Position numbers and translations under genes: made by a program. A stretch of 9,221 nt of DNA from Thermoguttaceae bacterium (lineage in GTDB: Bacteria > Planctomycetota > Planctomycetia > Pirellulales > Thermoguttaceae). Location of the stretch: assembly GCA_024653385.1 (NCBI GenBank), contig JANLFZ010000011.1, positions 15,106 to 24,326 of the forward strand. Reading direction: 5' to 3'. Below, piece by piece: positions 1 to 5,581 of the stretch. The notes below the pieces were generated by a model that was not told the origin of the DNA, searched no databases, and saw only the letters and a program-made list of their open reading frames with translations. Numbering within the stretch: position 1 is the stretch's first letter; each line of letters starts with the position of its first letter.

Positions 1-838
1 TGAACTCGCTGTCGGCGCCGGCAATCTCGTATTCTCCCGCCAGGTAGATCACATCGGGGTGGAGCGGCTCGCTGCTCCGGTTCAGGTACCTGACGAACTC
101 CTTGATCCCATCCTTGTAAAGGAACGTGTCGCCATCGCCCGTGCGCTGATCGCGGAAGACGATCTTGACGCCCGGGTTGAGAAACGCCAGTTCCTGAAGC
201 CGGCGATACAAGTCGCCGTACTGGAACCTCGTGTCGGGGAAGATCAGCGGATCGGGCTTGAAGGTCGTCTTGGTGCCGACCTTGGTCGTGGTGCCGATCC
301 GGCGGACCTCGTCGGTCGGCACGCCGCGCTCGTATTCCTGCTGGTAGACATGACCGCCGCGGCGCACTTCCACCTCGCACCATTCCGATAAGAAGTTCAC
401 GACGGTCACGCCGACCCCGTGCAGTCCGCCGGCGGTGACGTACGCCCCCTTGGAGAACTTGCCACCGAACTTCAGCACGGTCATGACGCCTTGGAGGGTC
501 GAGAAGCCCAAGTCGGGGTGGACCTCGACGGGGATTCCACGCCCGTCGTCCTCCACGGTGACCGAGCCGTCGCTATTGATGGTGACCTGGATTTCCTTGG
601 CATAGCCGGCCATGGCCTCGTCGATCGAGTTGTCGACGACTTCATGGACGAGGTGGTGCAATCCTCGGCGCGCCGTATCGCCAATGTACATGGCCGGGCG
701 CTGGCGCACGTGTTCGAGGTCGCTGAGGTGCTCGAGTTGCTCGGCGCCGTACTCGCCCTCGACCTTGTGGTACTGGAAAACTTCTCCGTCGGTGGGAGTG
801 GAGGAGTCCGGGGAAGACGGGATGGGTTCCGTGGACAT
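1..838 (-). CDS. gyrB: DNA gyrase subunit B, N-terminal part (cut by window edge)
   Basis: This is the ATP-binding subunit of DNA gyrase, which introduces negative supercoils in DNA together with GyrA. The frame stays open from the ATG at 838 to the window edge, giving 279 residues of an expected 800 or so. Seen are the GHKL ATPase motifs: RPAMYIGDT at about 48-55, the N-box EVVDNSIDEA at 66-75 with the Mg-binding Asn70, DDGRGIP at 97-103, and the glycine-rich lid GGLHGVGVTVVN at 137-148. The transducer domain begins near residue 225. A poorly conserved 25-residue acidic/Pro/Ser leader precedes the conserved part. No strong Shine-Dalgarno is seen before this ATG; the frame remains open upstream with CTG and TTG codons, so a slightly longer start is possible. 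It lies 47 bases after the DciA-like gene, last of the dnaA-dnaN-dciA-gyrB cluster. GyrB rather than ParE is inferred from the origin context; the type-specific C-terminal part is not in the window. Confidence 0.95.
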   Translation of the reverse strand, partial: MSTEPIPSSPDSSTPTDGEVFQYHKVEGEYGAEQLEHLSDLEHVRQRPAMYIGDTARRGLHHLVHEVVDNSIDEAMAGYAKEIQVTINSDGSVTVEDDGRGIPVEVHPDLGFSTLQGVMTVLKFGGKFSKGAYVTAGGLHGVGVTVVNFLSEWCEVEVRRGGHVYQQEYERGVPTDEVRRIGTTTKVGTKTTFKPDPLIFPDTRFQYGDLYRRLQELAFLNPGVKIVFRDQRTGDGDTFLYKDGIKEFVRYLNRSSEPLHPDVIYLAGEYEIAGADSEF

Positions 839-885
839 GAGCAGCTCTGAGTGGATTTCGAGAAAAAGGGGAAACGCGCTCCGAC

Positions 886-1188
886 TCAACCGATCACCCC
901 GACCCGAAACCGGAGGTCCTTGATCGGGTGGTCGGGCGCCAGCGCCGCCAGCCGGGCTAACAGGGTCGCTTTCTGAAAGGTCATCTCCTGGAGCAGCGTG
1001 GAGTTGGCCACGAGGACATCGAGCTTGCCGCGCCGGACGGCGCCGACCCGCGTGTATCGGGCCAACATCTCTCCCGCAGCCTCGCGCCACGCGGCCTCGA
1101 GCGCCGCGGTGCTCTGGACGCGCGCGAAACCATGCCGCGCCATGAGGTCCGCCAGGATATTGCCGATGGGTTCGGGTCCGCGGGGCAT
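886..1188 (-). CDS. dciA: DUF721 / DciA-like helicase operator, short form
   Basis: A 100-residue protein resembling DUF721 (DciA), the family known to help load the replicative helicase in bacteria that lack DnaC or DnaI. Seen: an N-terminal helix with IGNILADLMARHG (8-20), then AALEAAWREAAGE (28-40), in which the W is a typical DUF721 residue, then RRGKLDVLVANSTLLQEMTFQK (52-73 region), the hallmark 'G-L-V-V-x-s-s-x-w-x-q-e-L' strand-helix, and an ending LRFRVG. It is close to the bare domain; many DciA proteins are 150-190 residues with an extra tail. The start at 1188 is chosen because GAGGT overlaps the dnaN stop codon 6 bases before this ATG, and everything upstream in this frame is antisense-like overlap with dnaN. 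It starts only 8 bases after dnaN and precedes gyrB, the place where actinobacteria carry recF plus a DUF721 gene. The symbol is by family and position. Confidence 0.82.
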   Translation of the reverse strand: MPRGPEPIGNILADLMARHGFARVQSTAALEAAWREAAGEMLARYTRVGAVRRGKLDVLVANSTLLQEMTFQKATLLARLAALAPDHPIKDLRFRVGVIG

Positions 1189-1196
1189 GGGGTACC

Positions 1197-2309
1197 TCAG
1201 TCGCGCGTCGCCAAAGGCATGATCACGTAGCTGTAGCCGTCGCCCGTGCTGCACACCACCGGGCTCTCGGAATCCCGCAGACACAAGGTGAAGGTCTGAT
1301 CGGGATCGAGGACTCTCAGGAAATCGGCGACGAACCGGGGGTCGAGTGTGACGGTCAGTTCCTCGCCCTCGTAGGCGATGGGCAATTCGACCCTGGCGTC
1401 GCCCAGTTCGGCGCCGCGGGTCGACAGCACGAGCCGCCCGTCGCCGAATGCGAAATCGACTCCCCGGTGCTCGCGGCTGGTGACGATGGCCGACTGGCGC
1501 ACCGCGGCGTGGAAAGGACCGACGTTCAGCTCGATGCGTGTCATGTGTTCCTGGCGGGGAAAGACGTCGCGCCATTTCGGATACCGGCCTTCGAGCATCC
1601 GGGTACAGACCGTCGTCCGCTGGCTTCGGACCAGCACGTCGTTCTCGCGCACCGCAAGCTGGATCTCTTCCTCATTGTCGGCCGAGGCCCGCTCGAGCAA
1701 CTGCATCGACCGTGTCGGAATGATGGTATTGTCGCGGGTCTTATGACCACCGACGGACCTCGCCGCACCCTGCTGCCGCGCCAGCCGCCGGCCATCGGTC
1801 GCCACTGCAATGATCTGGTCTTCGCTCAATTCGATGAGCACGCCGCCTAGCGCGTACCGGCCGCTTTCCGGATCCGTGGCGAAGACCGTGCGCCGCACCA
1901 CCTCGCGGAACAAACGCGCCGGAATCTGATGGAACTGGTCCTCGCGGAACTCGGGCGTATCGGGAAATTCGTCGGGGTTTTCCGACGGGAAGTAAAACTC
2001 GCTCCGCTCACCCCACACGTGGGTCTTCGCCCCATCGCTCTCCAGGTGCAGTTTCTCGTCGGAACTCTCGCGCAGAATCATCCCGACCCGGTCGACGGGC
2101 AACAGCATCTTGCCGGGCACGTCGAGTTCCACCCCCAAGACGTCGATGCGAATCCCCACCTCAAGGTCGGTCGCCATCAGCGTGGCTCGTTCGGATGTCG
2201 CCTCGAACTTCACATTCTGTAGGGTACGCTTCGGACTGCGGCTGGGAGCCACGCTGGCGGCAGTCTGGAAAGCGTGCAAGAGCTTTTCACGTTCGCAGGT
2301 CAGTTTCAT
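1197..2309 (-). CDS. dnaN: DNA polymerase III beta subunit (sliding clamp)
   Basis: This is the ring-shaped processivity clamp of DNA polymerase III, working as a dimer around DNA and as a docking platform for polymerase and repair proteins. Its 370 residues match the family (about 366 in E. coli), enough for three clamp domains. Seen: MKLTCEREKLLHAFQ at the N-terminus; the domain 1 stretch LQNVKFEAT...ATDLEVGIRI; domain 2 with RLFREVVRRTVFATDPESGRYALGG and ATDGRRLA; domain 3 around RIELNVGPFHAAVRQSAIV; and a C-terminal YVIMPLATRD, equivalent to the usual YVVMPM(R) end. The ATG at 2309 is preceded by GAGGG 10 bases upstream, and this ribosome binding site lies inside a small hairpin (listed separately). 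It follows dnaA after a 311-base gap and runs into the DciA-like gene with 8 bases between them, so the two are probably cotranscribed. Confidence 0.97.
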   Translation of the reverse strand: MKLTCEREKLLHAFQTAASVAPSRSPKRTLQNVKFEATSERATLMATDLEVGIRIDVLGVELDVPGKMLLPVDRVGMILRESSDEKLHLESDGAKTHVWGERSEFYFPSENPDEFPDTPEFREDQFHQIPARLFREVVRRTVFATDPESGRYALGGVLIELSEDQIIAVATDGRRLARQQGAARSVGGHKTRDNTIIPTRSMQLLERASADNEEEIQLAVRENDVLVRSQRTTVCTRMLEGRYPKWRDVFPRQEHMTRIELNVGPFHAAVRQSAIVTSREHRGVDFAFGDGRLVLSTRGAELGDARVELPIAYEGEELTVTLDPRFVADFLRVLDPDQTFTLCLRDSESPVVCSTGDGYSYVIMPLATRD

Positions 2310-2311
2310 CG

Positions 2312-2324
2312 GAGGGTTTCCCTC
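2312..2324 (-). promoter_or_regulatory. Hairpin containing the dnaN ribosome binding site
   Basis: On the minus strand the bases before the dnaN ATG read GAGGG-AAA-CCCTC-CG-ATG. The GAGGG, which is the best Shine-Dalgarno candidate, pairs perfectly with the CCCTC two bases before the start codon (5-bp stem, 3-base loop). The pairing is seen; a role in limiting dnaN translation is inference. Confidence 0.45.
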
Positions 2325-2330
2325 GATCGC

Positions 2331-2339
2331 TGTGGAATA
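2331..2339 (-). promoter_or_regulatory. DnaA-box-like 9-mer (TATTCCACA)
   Basis: One mismatch (second base) to the relaxed DnaA box TTWTNCACA, on the minus strand, 22 bases upstream of the dnaN ATG. Isolated 9-mers of this quality can arise by chance; the origin context raises its value. Confidence 0.35.
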
Positions 2340-2370
2340 CTACTAGGCATATCTTCTCTTCAGTAACAGC

Positions 2371-2400
2371 ATTGTAGCCCGATCGAAATGTGTCGATCGG
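2371..2400 (-). promoter_or_regulatory. Putative dnaN promoter -10 with overlapping 8-bp inverted repeat
   Basis: Reading the minus strand, TACAAT (2376-2371) is one base from the TATAAT -10 consensus. Directly upstream is a perfect inverted repeat, CCGATCGA-6 bases-TCGATCGG (2379-2386 and 2393-2400), covering the spacer and part of the -35 region. No good -35 is seen at 17 bases; TCGACA is present but only 14 bases away. The dnaN leader would be about 55 bases. The layout suits an operator, but no binding protein can be named. Without a T-run it is not a convincing terminator for dnaA. Confidence 0.5.
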
Positions 2401-2601
2401 TATAAGGCGATGGGTCGCAAGCCGTGCTGGTGACGCGAGTTCGAAAGCAGGCGCGCGGGAAACCCGCGGTGCAAAACCTGTCGCATCGTCGGCGCCCTGC
2501 TGACCGTCGGGTGTCGAACACCGGGCGCTTGGCGACCGCGCGGCCGAGCCTGTCGATCGCCGAGGCCCATAGCGACAGTCGAGTGACGAGTCGTCAACAG
2601 G

Positions 2602-2610
2602 TTTTCCCCA
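2602..2610 (+). promoter_or_regulatory. DnaA-box-like 9-mer (TTTTCCCCA)
   Basis: One mismatch to TTWTNCACA, lying 10 bases beyond the dnaA stop codon. The fuller minus-strand text CTGGGGAAAACCTGTTGA resembles DnaA-box neighbourhoods seen beside dnaA in other bacteria. Its flank on the minus strand contains the palindrome GACGAGTCGTC. Confidence 0.35.
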
Positions 2611-2620
2611 GGGACTGGTA

Positions 2621-3769
2621 TCATCGTGGAGTCGGCCGGAGACGGTCGCGCAGTTGTTCAACCGCCGTTCGAATGGCAGGATCGCTTTCCAGCAGTTTTT
2701 GGGTCTTATGGCATCCGTGAGATACCGTGGTGTGGTCGCGCCCGGCAAAGTAGCTGCCGATCTCGCGGAGGCTCTTGTTGGTGAGTGCCCGGGCCAGGTA
2801 CATGGCGACGTCCCGGGCGGTGACCACGGCGCGGCGGCGGCTGGGGCTGCGCAGGTCCGAAAGGCGGACGGCGAAATGCTGGGCCGCGGCCATGGCGATC
2901 TCGCGAAGCGACGGGACGGCCAGGGCGCTGCGCGCGGCGAGCAACTGCTGGACGGCCTCGACGCCGATCGCACGACCGGCAAGCCGTGCCTCGGCTTCCA
3001 GTTGCAGAATCGCCCCGGCCAGGAGCGGCACCGGCGCGTCGAGGTGATCGGCCAAGAGTTCGGTCACGTCGTCGCCGAGATCGAGTTGGCGCGTGGCGGC
3101 CAGTCGCCGCACGATGGCTCGTCGGGTTTCGGCGGTCGGCAGTGCCAGGGGTACGGCGAGACCGCCGACCAGACGGCTTTGCAGGTCGGGCGCGATTCCG
3201 GTAAGGCGTTCCGGTGCCCAAAGCGAAGTCACGACGACGCGCCCGCCGCCGTCGGCCACGGCATCGATGGCCGGGATCAACTCGCGCTGGGCCGCCGGCT
3301 TGCCCGCCAGCAGGTGCAGGTCGTCGATGGCCAGAAACCCCGCTCCGCGAAATCGGGCATGGAAGTCGTCGATCGTTCGGGTTTCCAAGGCGTCGGCCAG
3401 TTCACGGGCGAAGTCGGCCCCGGTCACATACACGGCCGATCGGTCCCGAAAACGGCTTCTCCAGATTGACACCAACCCATGGGCCAGATGCGACTTGCCG
3501 CAACCGGCAGGACCGTGCAGGACAATGGGCTGGAACTGCGGTACCGCGCCTTCCAAGACCGCGTCGATGGCCACGAGCACAAGACGGTTCTCAGGACCGA
3601 TGAGGAACTCCCTCAGCGGCAGCAGCGAGTCGTTTTTGGCGACTCGGCCCGCATCGATGTTCAAAGCACTACCCGGAATGGGGATACTAACCACCCTGTC
3701 TGCCACCGGCGATCCGTCCTGTGCAACGCGAGCCGTGGCGCTACCGGCCCAAGCCTTCCGAAGAACCAT
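2621..3769 (-). CDS. dnaA: Replication initiator DnaA, short form without domain I
   Basis: This AAA+ protein binds and opens the replication origin. Its 382 residues compare with about 440-470 in most bacteria. Domain III: FLIGPENRL at 55-63, Walker A GPAGCGKS (86-93, Ser replacing the usual Thr), Walker B FLAIDD (145-150), sensor I VVTS (179-182), and the arginine finger in LQSRL (Arg199). Domain IV: a helix-turn-helix with YLARALTNKSLREIG (324-338) and the DnaA signature GRDHTTVSHG (343-352). Oddities: only about 50 poorly conserved residues precede domain III, so the helicase-contact domain I and the linker are missing. Where E. coli has VRELEGA with the sensor II Arg334, this protein has VPLLAGA (247-253). 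An in-frame TAG lies two codons before the ATG at 3769, so the protein cannot start further upstream, and the region upstream shows no domain I in other frames. The ribosome binding site is weak. It is first gene of the cluster with dnaN downstream. Confidence 0.95.
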   Translation of the reverse strand: MVLRKAWAGSATARVAQDGSPVADRVVSIPIPGSALNIDAGRVAKNDSLLPLREFLIGPENRLVLVAIDAVLEGAVPQFQPIVLHGPAGCGKSHLAHGLVSIWRSRFRDRSAVYVTGADFARELADALETRTIDDFHARFRGAGFLAIDDLHLLAGKPAAQRELIPAIDAVADGGGRVVVTSLWAPERLTGIAPDLQSRLVGGLAVPLALPTAETRRAIVRRLAATRQLDLGDDVTELLADHLDAPVPLLAGAILQLEAEARLAGRAIGVEAVQQLLAARSALAVPSLREIAMAAAQHFAVRLSDLRSPSRRRAVVTARDVAMYLARALTNKSLREIGSYFAGRDHTTVSHGCHKTQKLLESDPAIRTAVEQLRDRLRPTPR

Positions 3770-3991
3770 ATTCTACCCATTTCTCGACCTGCCTACGAGG
3801 TGGAAAACTCGATTTTCTTGGAGAGCTAACTATTTGGCACAAAAGATGTTATAACTTGACTTCGATCCCGATTCCGTGCTCCGATTGCACGTGGGCCCCG
3901 AAGCGATTACTGTCATGGGCGATGTGCCAGCTTCCGGTCTCCCGACAATGGGCAATCCCCCGTTTGGACCATCTCCGCCGGAGTCACCGCA
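3770..3991. other. Divergent intergenic region between dnaA and the enolase superfamily gene
   Basis: No gene is seen in these 222 bases. The dnaA-proximal part (about 3800-3860) is clearly more AT-rich than its surroundings and includes GTTATAAC (3848-3855), a palindrome that could serve as a -10 on either strand, although no matching -35 stands out. On the minus strand TTTTCCACC (3807-3799), 30 bases before the dnaA ATG, is one mismatch from a relaxed DnaA box and would fit dnaA autoregulation. TTGACT at 3856-3861 on the plus strand is a possible -35 for the divergent gene, without a good -10. This gap is the second candidate place for the origin. Confidence 0.4.
3799..3807 (-). promoter_or_regulatory. 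DnaA-box-like 9-mer upstream of dnaA (TTTTCCACC)
   Basis: One mismatch (last base) to TTWTNCACA, minus strand, 30 bases upstream of the dnaA start. Position fits self-regulation of dnaA, which is known in other bacteria; here it is inference from one site. Confidence 0.4.
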
Positions 3992-5104
3992 ATGAAAATC
4001 GCCGAGGTGCTTTGTCAAGTGCTCCGCATGACCAGGATCGAGCGCAAGACCTCCGCATGCCAAGACGCGGTGTTGGTCCGGGTACGGACGGATGACGGCA
4101 TTGAAGGGGTCGGCGAGGCCGATTCGTCTCCCGAGGTCGTCCGCGCCGTGGTGAACGCTCCGTACAGCCACAACGTGGCCTGCGGTCTGCGCGAGCTGCT
4201 GGTGGGCGAGAACCCGTTGGAGACCGAACGGCTCTGGCACAAGATGTACCGGGGTACCCAATACTTCGGCCGGACCTCGGTCACCGTTTCGGCCATGGCG
4301 GCGGTCGACATGGCGCTGTGGGACATCAAGGGCAAGTTCTTCGGCCAGCCAATTCACCGACTATTGGGCGGAAAGCGGCATGATCGGATCCCGGCATACG
4401 CCTCGATCCTCTTCGGCCGCGATGGATCCGAGACGCGCGACATCGGACGCCGTTGGGTCGACGCCGGCTATCGTGCCGTGAAGTTCGGCTGGGAACCCAT
4501 GGGGCCCTCCGAAAGCCTGGACCTCGAGTTGGTGCGCGGCGCGCGCGAGGGGATCGGCGGTGCGGCGACGCTACTGATCGACGCGGGCTGCGCTTGGGAC
4601 ACGCGCACGGCCTTGCGGCGTGCCCAACTGTTCGCGCAATTCAATATCGGATGGCTCGAGGAGCCGCTCCAACAGGCCAACGTCGAGGGCTATGCTTGGC
4701 TCCGCGACCGCTCTCCCGTGCCGATTGCCGCGGGCGAAGGCGAGTGTGGAGCCGAGGCGTTCCGGCCGCTGATCGAGCGCCGGGCCCTCGACGTGTATCA
4801 GGTCGATCTGGCGCGCAACGGCTTCACCGACGCCATGTACATCCGCCGGCGCGTCGAGGAGATCGGCGCCCGCGTCTGCAATCACTTCTACACGAGCGCC
4901 GTCACGGCCGCCGCCAGCCTGCACTGGCTCAGCACGGCGCAGGAGGCGTTCCTCTTCGAGGATTGCGTGGAAGACAGCCCCCTGCGCCATGAATTGACCA
5001 TCGAGAAGATCCAGGCCGTCGACGGCGAGATCGCGGTCCCCGACCGCCCGGGCCTGGGCGTGACCATCAACGAAGACTTCGTGCGGGCGACGCTGGTCTC
5101 GTAG
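3992..5104 (+). CDS. Mandelate racemase/muconate lactonizing-type enolase superfamily enzyme
   Basis: A 370-residue enzyme of the enolase superfamily, probably cytoplasmic, which removes a proton next to a carboxylate with help from Mg2+. The capping domain is residues 1-130, the barrel follows. Mg ligands are visible with the same spacing as in mandelate racemase: Asp197 (LLIDAG), Glu223 (WLEEPL) and Glu249 (AAGEGE). His298 (CNHFYTSA) with Asp272 (YQVDLARNG) forms the His-Asp dyad of the mandelate racemase subgroup, and Lys164 (AVKFGW) stands at the first position of the KxK motif, but the second position is Gly166. This points to a sugar-acid dehydratase or racemase-like enzyme; the substrate cannot be read. 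The ATG is supported by GGAG 8 bases upstream. It is divergent from dnaA and converges on a small secreted protein gene, 19 bases away if that gene's in-frame tail is counted. No transporter or sugar pathway gene lies nearby. Confidence 0.9.
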   Translation: MKIAEVLCQVLRMTRIERKTSACQDAVLVRVRTDDGIEGVGEADSSPEVVRAVVNAPYSHNVACGLRELLVGENPLETERLWHKMYRGTQYFGRTSVTVSAMAAVDMALWDIKGKFFGQPIHRLLGGKRHDRIPAYASILFGRDGSETRDIGRRWVDAGYRAVKFGWEPMGPSESLDLELVRGAREGIGGAATLLIDAGCAWDTRTALRRAQLFAQFNIGWLEEPLQQANVEGYAWLRDRSPVPIAAGEGECGAEAFRPLIERRALDVYQVDLARNGFTDAMYIRRRVEEIGARVCNHFYTSAVTAAASLHWLSTAQEAFLFEDCVEDSPLRHELTIEKIQAVDGEIAVPDRPGLGVTINEDFVRATLVS

Positions 5105-5123
5105 CCAAGCCGGACAGCCAAGT

Positions 5124-5204
5124 TCAGGGAATCACGACGCGCAGGGTGTTGCGCACCGGCCGGCCGTAGTAATAGACCTTCGCCCGGATGACCGCCGGGG
5201 CGGT
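5124..5204 (-). pseudogene. In-frame continuation of the small secreted protein beyond TAG
   Basis: Directly after the TAG at 5207-5205 the same frame continues for 26 codons and then ends in TGA (5126-5124). The translation runs TAPAVIRAKVYYYG then RPVRNTLRVVIP. Nearly all codons end in G or C, as in neighbouring genes, and the composition (Tyr triplet, alternating Arg, hydrophobic end) differs from the low-complexity part in the way a conserved tail would. The full-length product would be about 110 residues plus the residue at the TAG. Possible explanations are a recent nonsense mutation, a sequencing or assembly error, or stop readthrough. Confidence 0.6.
5191..5204 (-). repeat. Inverted repeat abutting the TAG codon
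   Basis: ACCGCC-CC-GGCGGT on the minus strand starts on the base right after the TAG. The arms are perfect 6-mers, though a 2-base loop means the stem would really be 5 bp with a 4-base loop. It has no T-run, so it is a poor terminator. It could equally be chance in GC-rich coding DNA. Confidence 0.35.
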
Positions 5205-5459
5205 CTACCCAGCCCCGGGCACAACGACCGGGACGGTCGGTGCCAGCGGCGCGGCCACTGGAACCCCAGGAGCCGGGTACGCGACCACCGGAGCCGGATA
5301 CGTGACGACCGGCGCAGTCGGCCAGTAGTGGTACACGACCCGCGCGGGGGCGACCGGCACCGGCACGAAGCCCGGCGCGACGTAGGTCACACCGGCCCAA
5401 GCCGACGAACCAGCCAACACCACGGCAACGGCAAGAAGAAAGACGGCTAGCAATCTCAT
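5205..5459 (-). CDS. Small secreted Pro/Val/Ala-rich protein, ending at an in-frame TAG
   Basis: An 84-residue protein of unknown function. Residues 1-22 are a clear signal peptide: MRLL, a hydrophobic core AVFLLAVAVVLAG, and an A-W-A cleavage site before Gly23. The mature part is low complexity with Pro, Val, Ala and Tyr, including the repeated unit VVTYPAP / VVAYPAP (about residues 51-64), which suggests an extended, possibly cell-envelope or surface-associated chain. The ATG at 5459 has AAGGA about 9 bases upstream. The frame does not lose its coding character after the TAG: 26 further codons follow (next entry). From memory, small planctomycete secreted proteins of this style often end in a Lys-Val-Tyr...Arg-Pro-Val-Arg-Asn tail like the one beyond the stop, so this is probably a truncated or interrupted version. 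It lies downstream of the DJ-1 gene after a 122-base gap, on the same strand. Confidence 0.7.
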   Translation of the reverse strand: MRLLAVFLLAVAVVLAGSSAWAGVTYVAPGFVPVPVAPARVVYHYWPTAPVVTYPAPVVAYPAPGVPVAAPLAPTVPVVVPGAG

Positions 5460-5523
5460 GGTTGTGATCCTTGGTCCTTAAGGTCCCATGATCAATGCTA
5501 GGTCACAAAGGCGCCGGCGACAA

Positions 5524-5551
5524 GCAAGGGAGATCCCCCGCGCAAGGGAGA
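5524..5551. repeat. Direct repeat pair GCAAGGGAGA, 18 bases apart
   Basis: GCAAGGGAGA occurs at 5524-5533 and 5542-5551, start-to-start distance 18 bases, in the 122-base gap between the DJ-1 gene stop and the small secreted protein gene. Spacing near two helical turns is compatible with a tandem protein-binding site, but nothing else supports this. The rest of the gap holds no recognisable terminator or promoter; the palindrome CCTTAAGG is at 5476-5483. Confidence 0.35.
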
Positions 5552-5581
5552 CTACGTCCCAACGGCCGTTCGTCGCCAAGA

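Larger units (their letters stand above)
2310..2620. other. dnaA-dnaN intergenic region, candidate oriC
   Basis: The 311 bases hold no convincing gene. They contain two 9-mers one mismatch from the relaxed DnaA box TTWTNCACA (2331-2339 and 2602-2610), three copies of TCGATCG (2323-2329, 2393-2399, 2553-2559, the last two as TGTCGATCG), a dyad CGCGGG-AAA-CCCGCG (2454-2468), a near-palindrome GGTGT-CGA-ACACC (2510-2522), a palindrome GACGAGTCGTC (2585-2595), and a relatively AT-rich stretch at about 2335-2377 that could be an unwinding element. Origins often lie next to dnaA and dnaN, so this is a reasonable oriC candidate, but the DnaA boxes are few and imperfect and the other intergenic region beside dnaA competes. 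No clear rho-independent terminator for dnaA is seen. Confidence 0.45.

Noticed and set aside
59..923. Plus-strand open frames across gyrB
   Set aside because: They are opposite-strand reflections of GC-rich GyrB coding sequence and show no family resemblance.
886..1575. A longer start for the DUF721 gene, giving 229 residues
   Set aside because: The extra N-terminal part is Arg-rich antisense-like reading of another frame of dnaN, whereas the ATG at 1188 has a good ribosome binding site and begins the recognisable domain.
2454..2468. CGCGGG-AAA-CCCGCG as the dnaA terminator
   Set aside because: The stem is short and is not followed by a T-run on the minus strand; it may just be part of the origin-region dyads.
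3834..3850. Sigma-54 promoter suggested by TGGCAC
   Set aside because: The -24 element fits, but the -12 position reads ATGT instead of TTGC at the required spacing.
3770..3991. A frameshift hiding DnaA domain I upstream
   Set aside because: No frame in this gap gives a DnaA domain I-like sequence, and the gap is only 222 bases with AT-rich regulatory character.
4453..4992. A 179-residue plus-strand frame inside the enolase superfamily gene
   Set aside because: It is an Arg/Gly/Ala-rich shifted frame wholly inside a gene with all catalytic residues in place.
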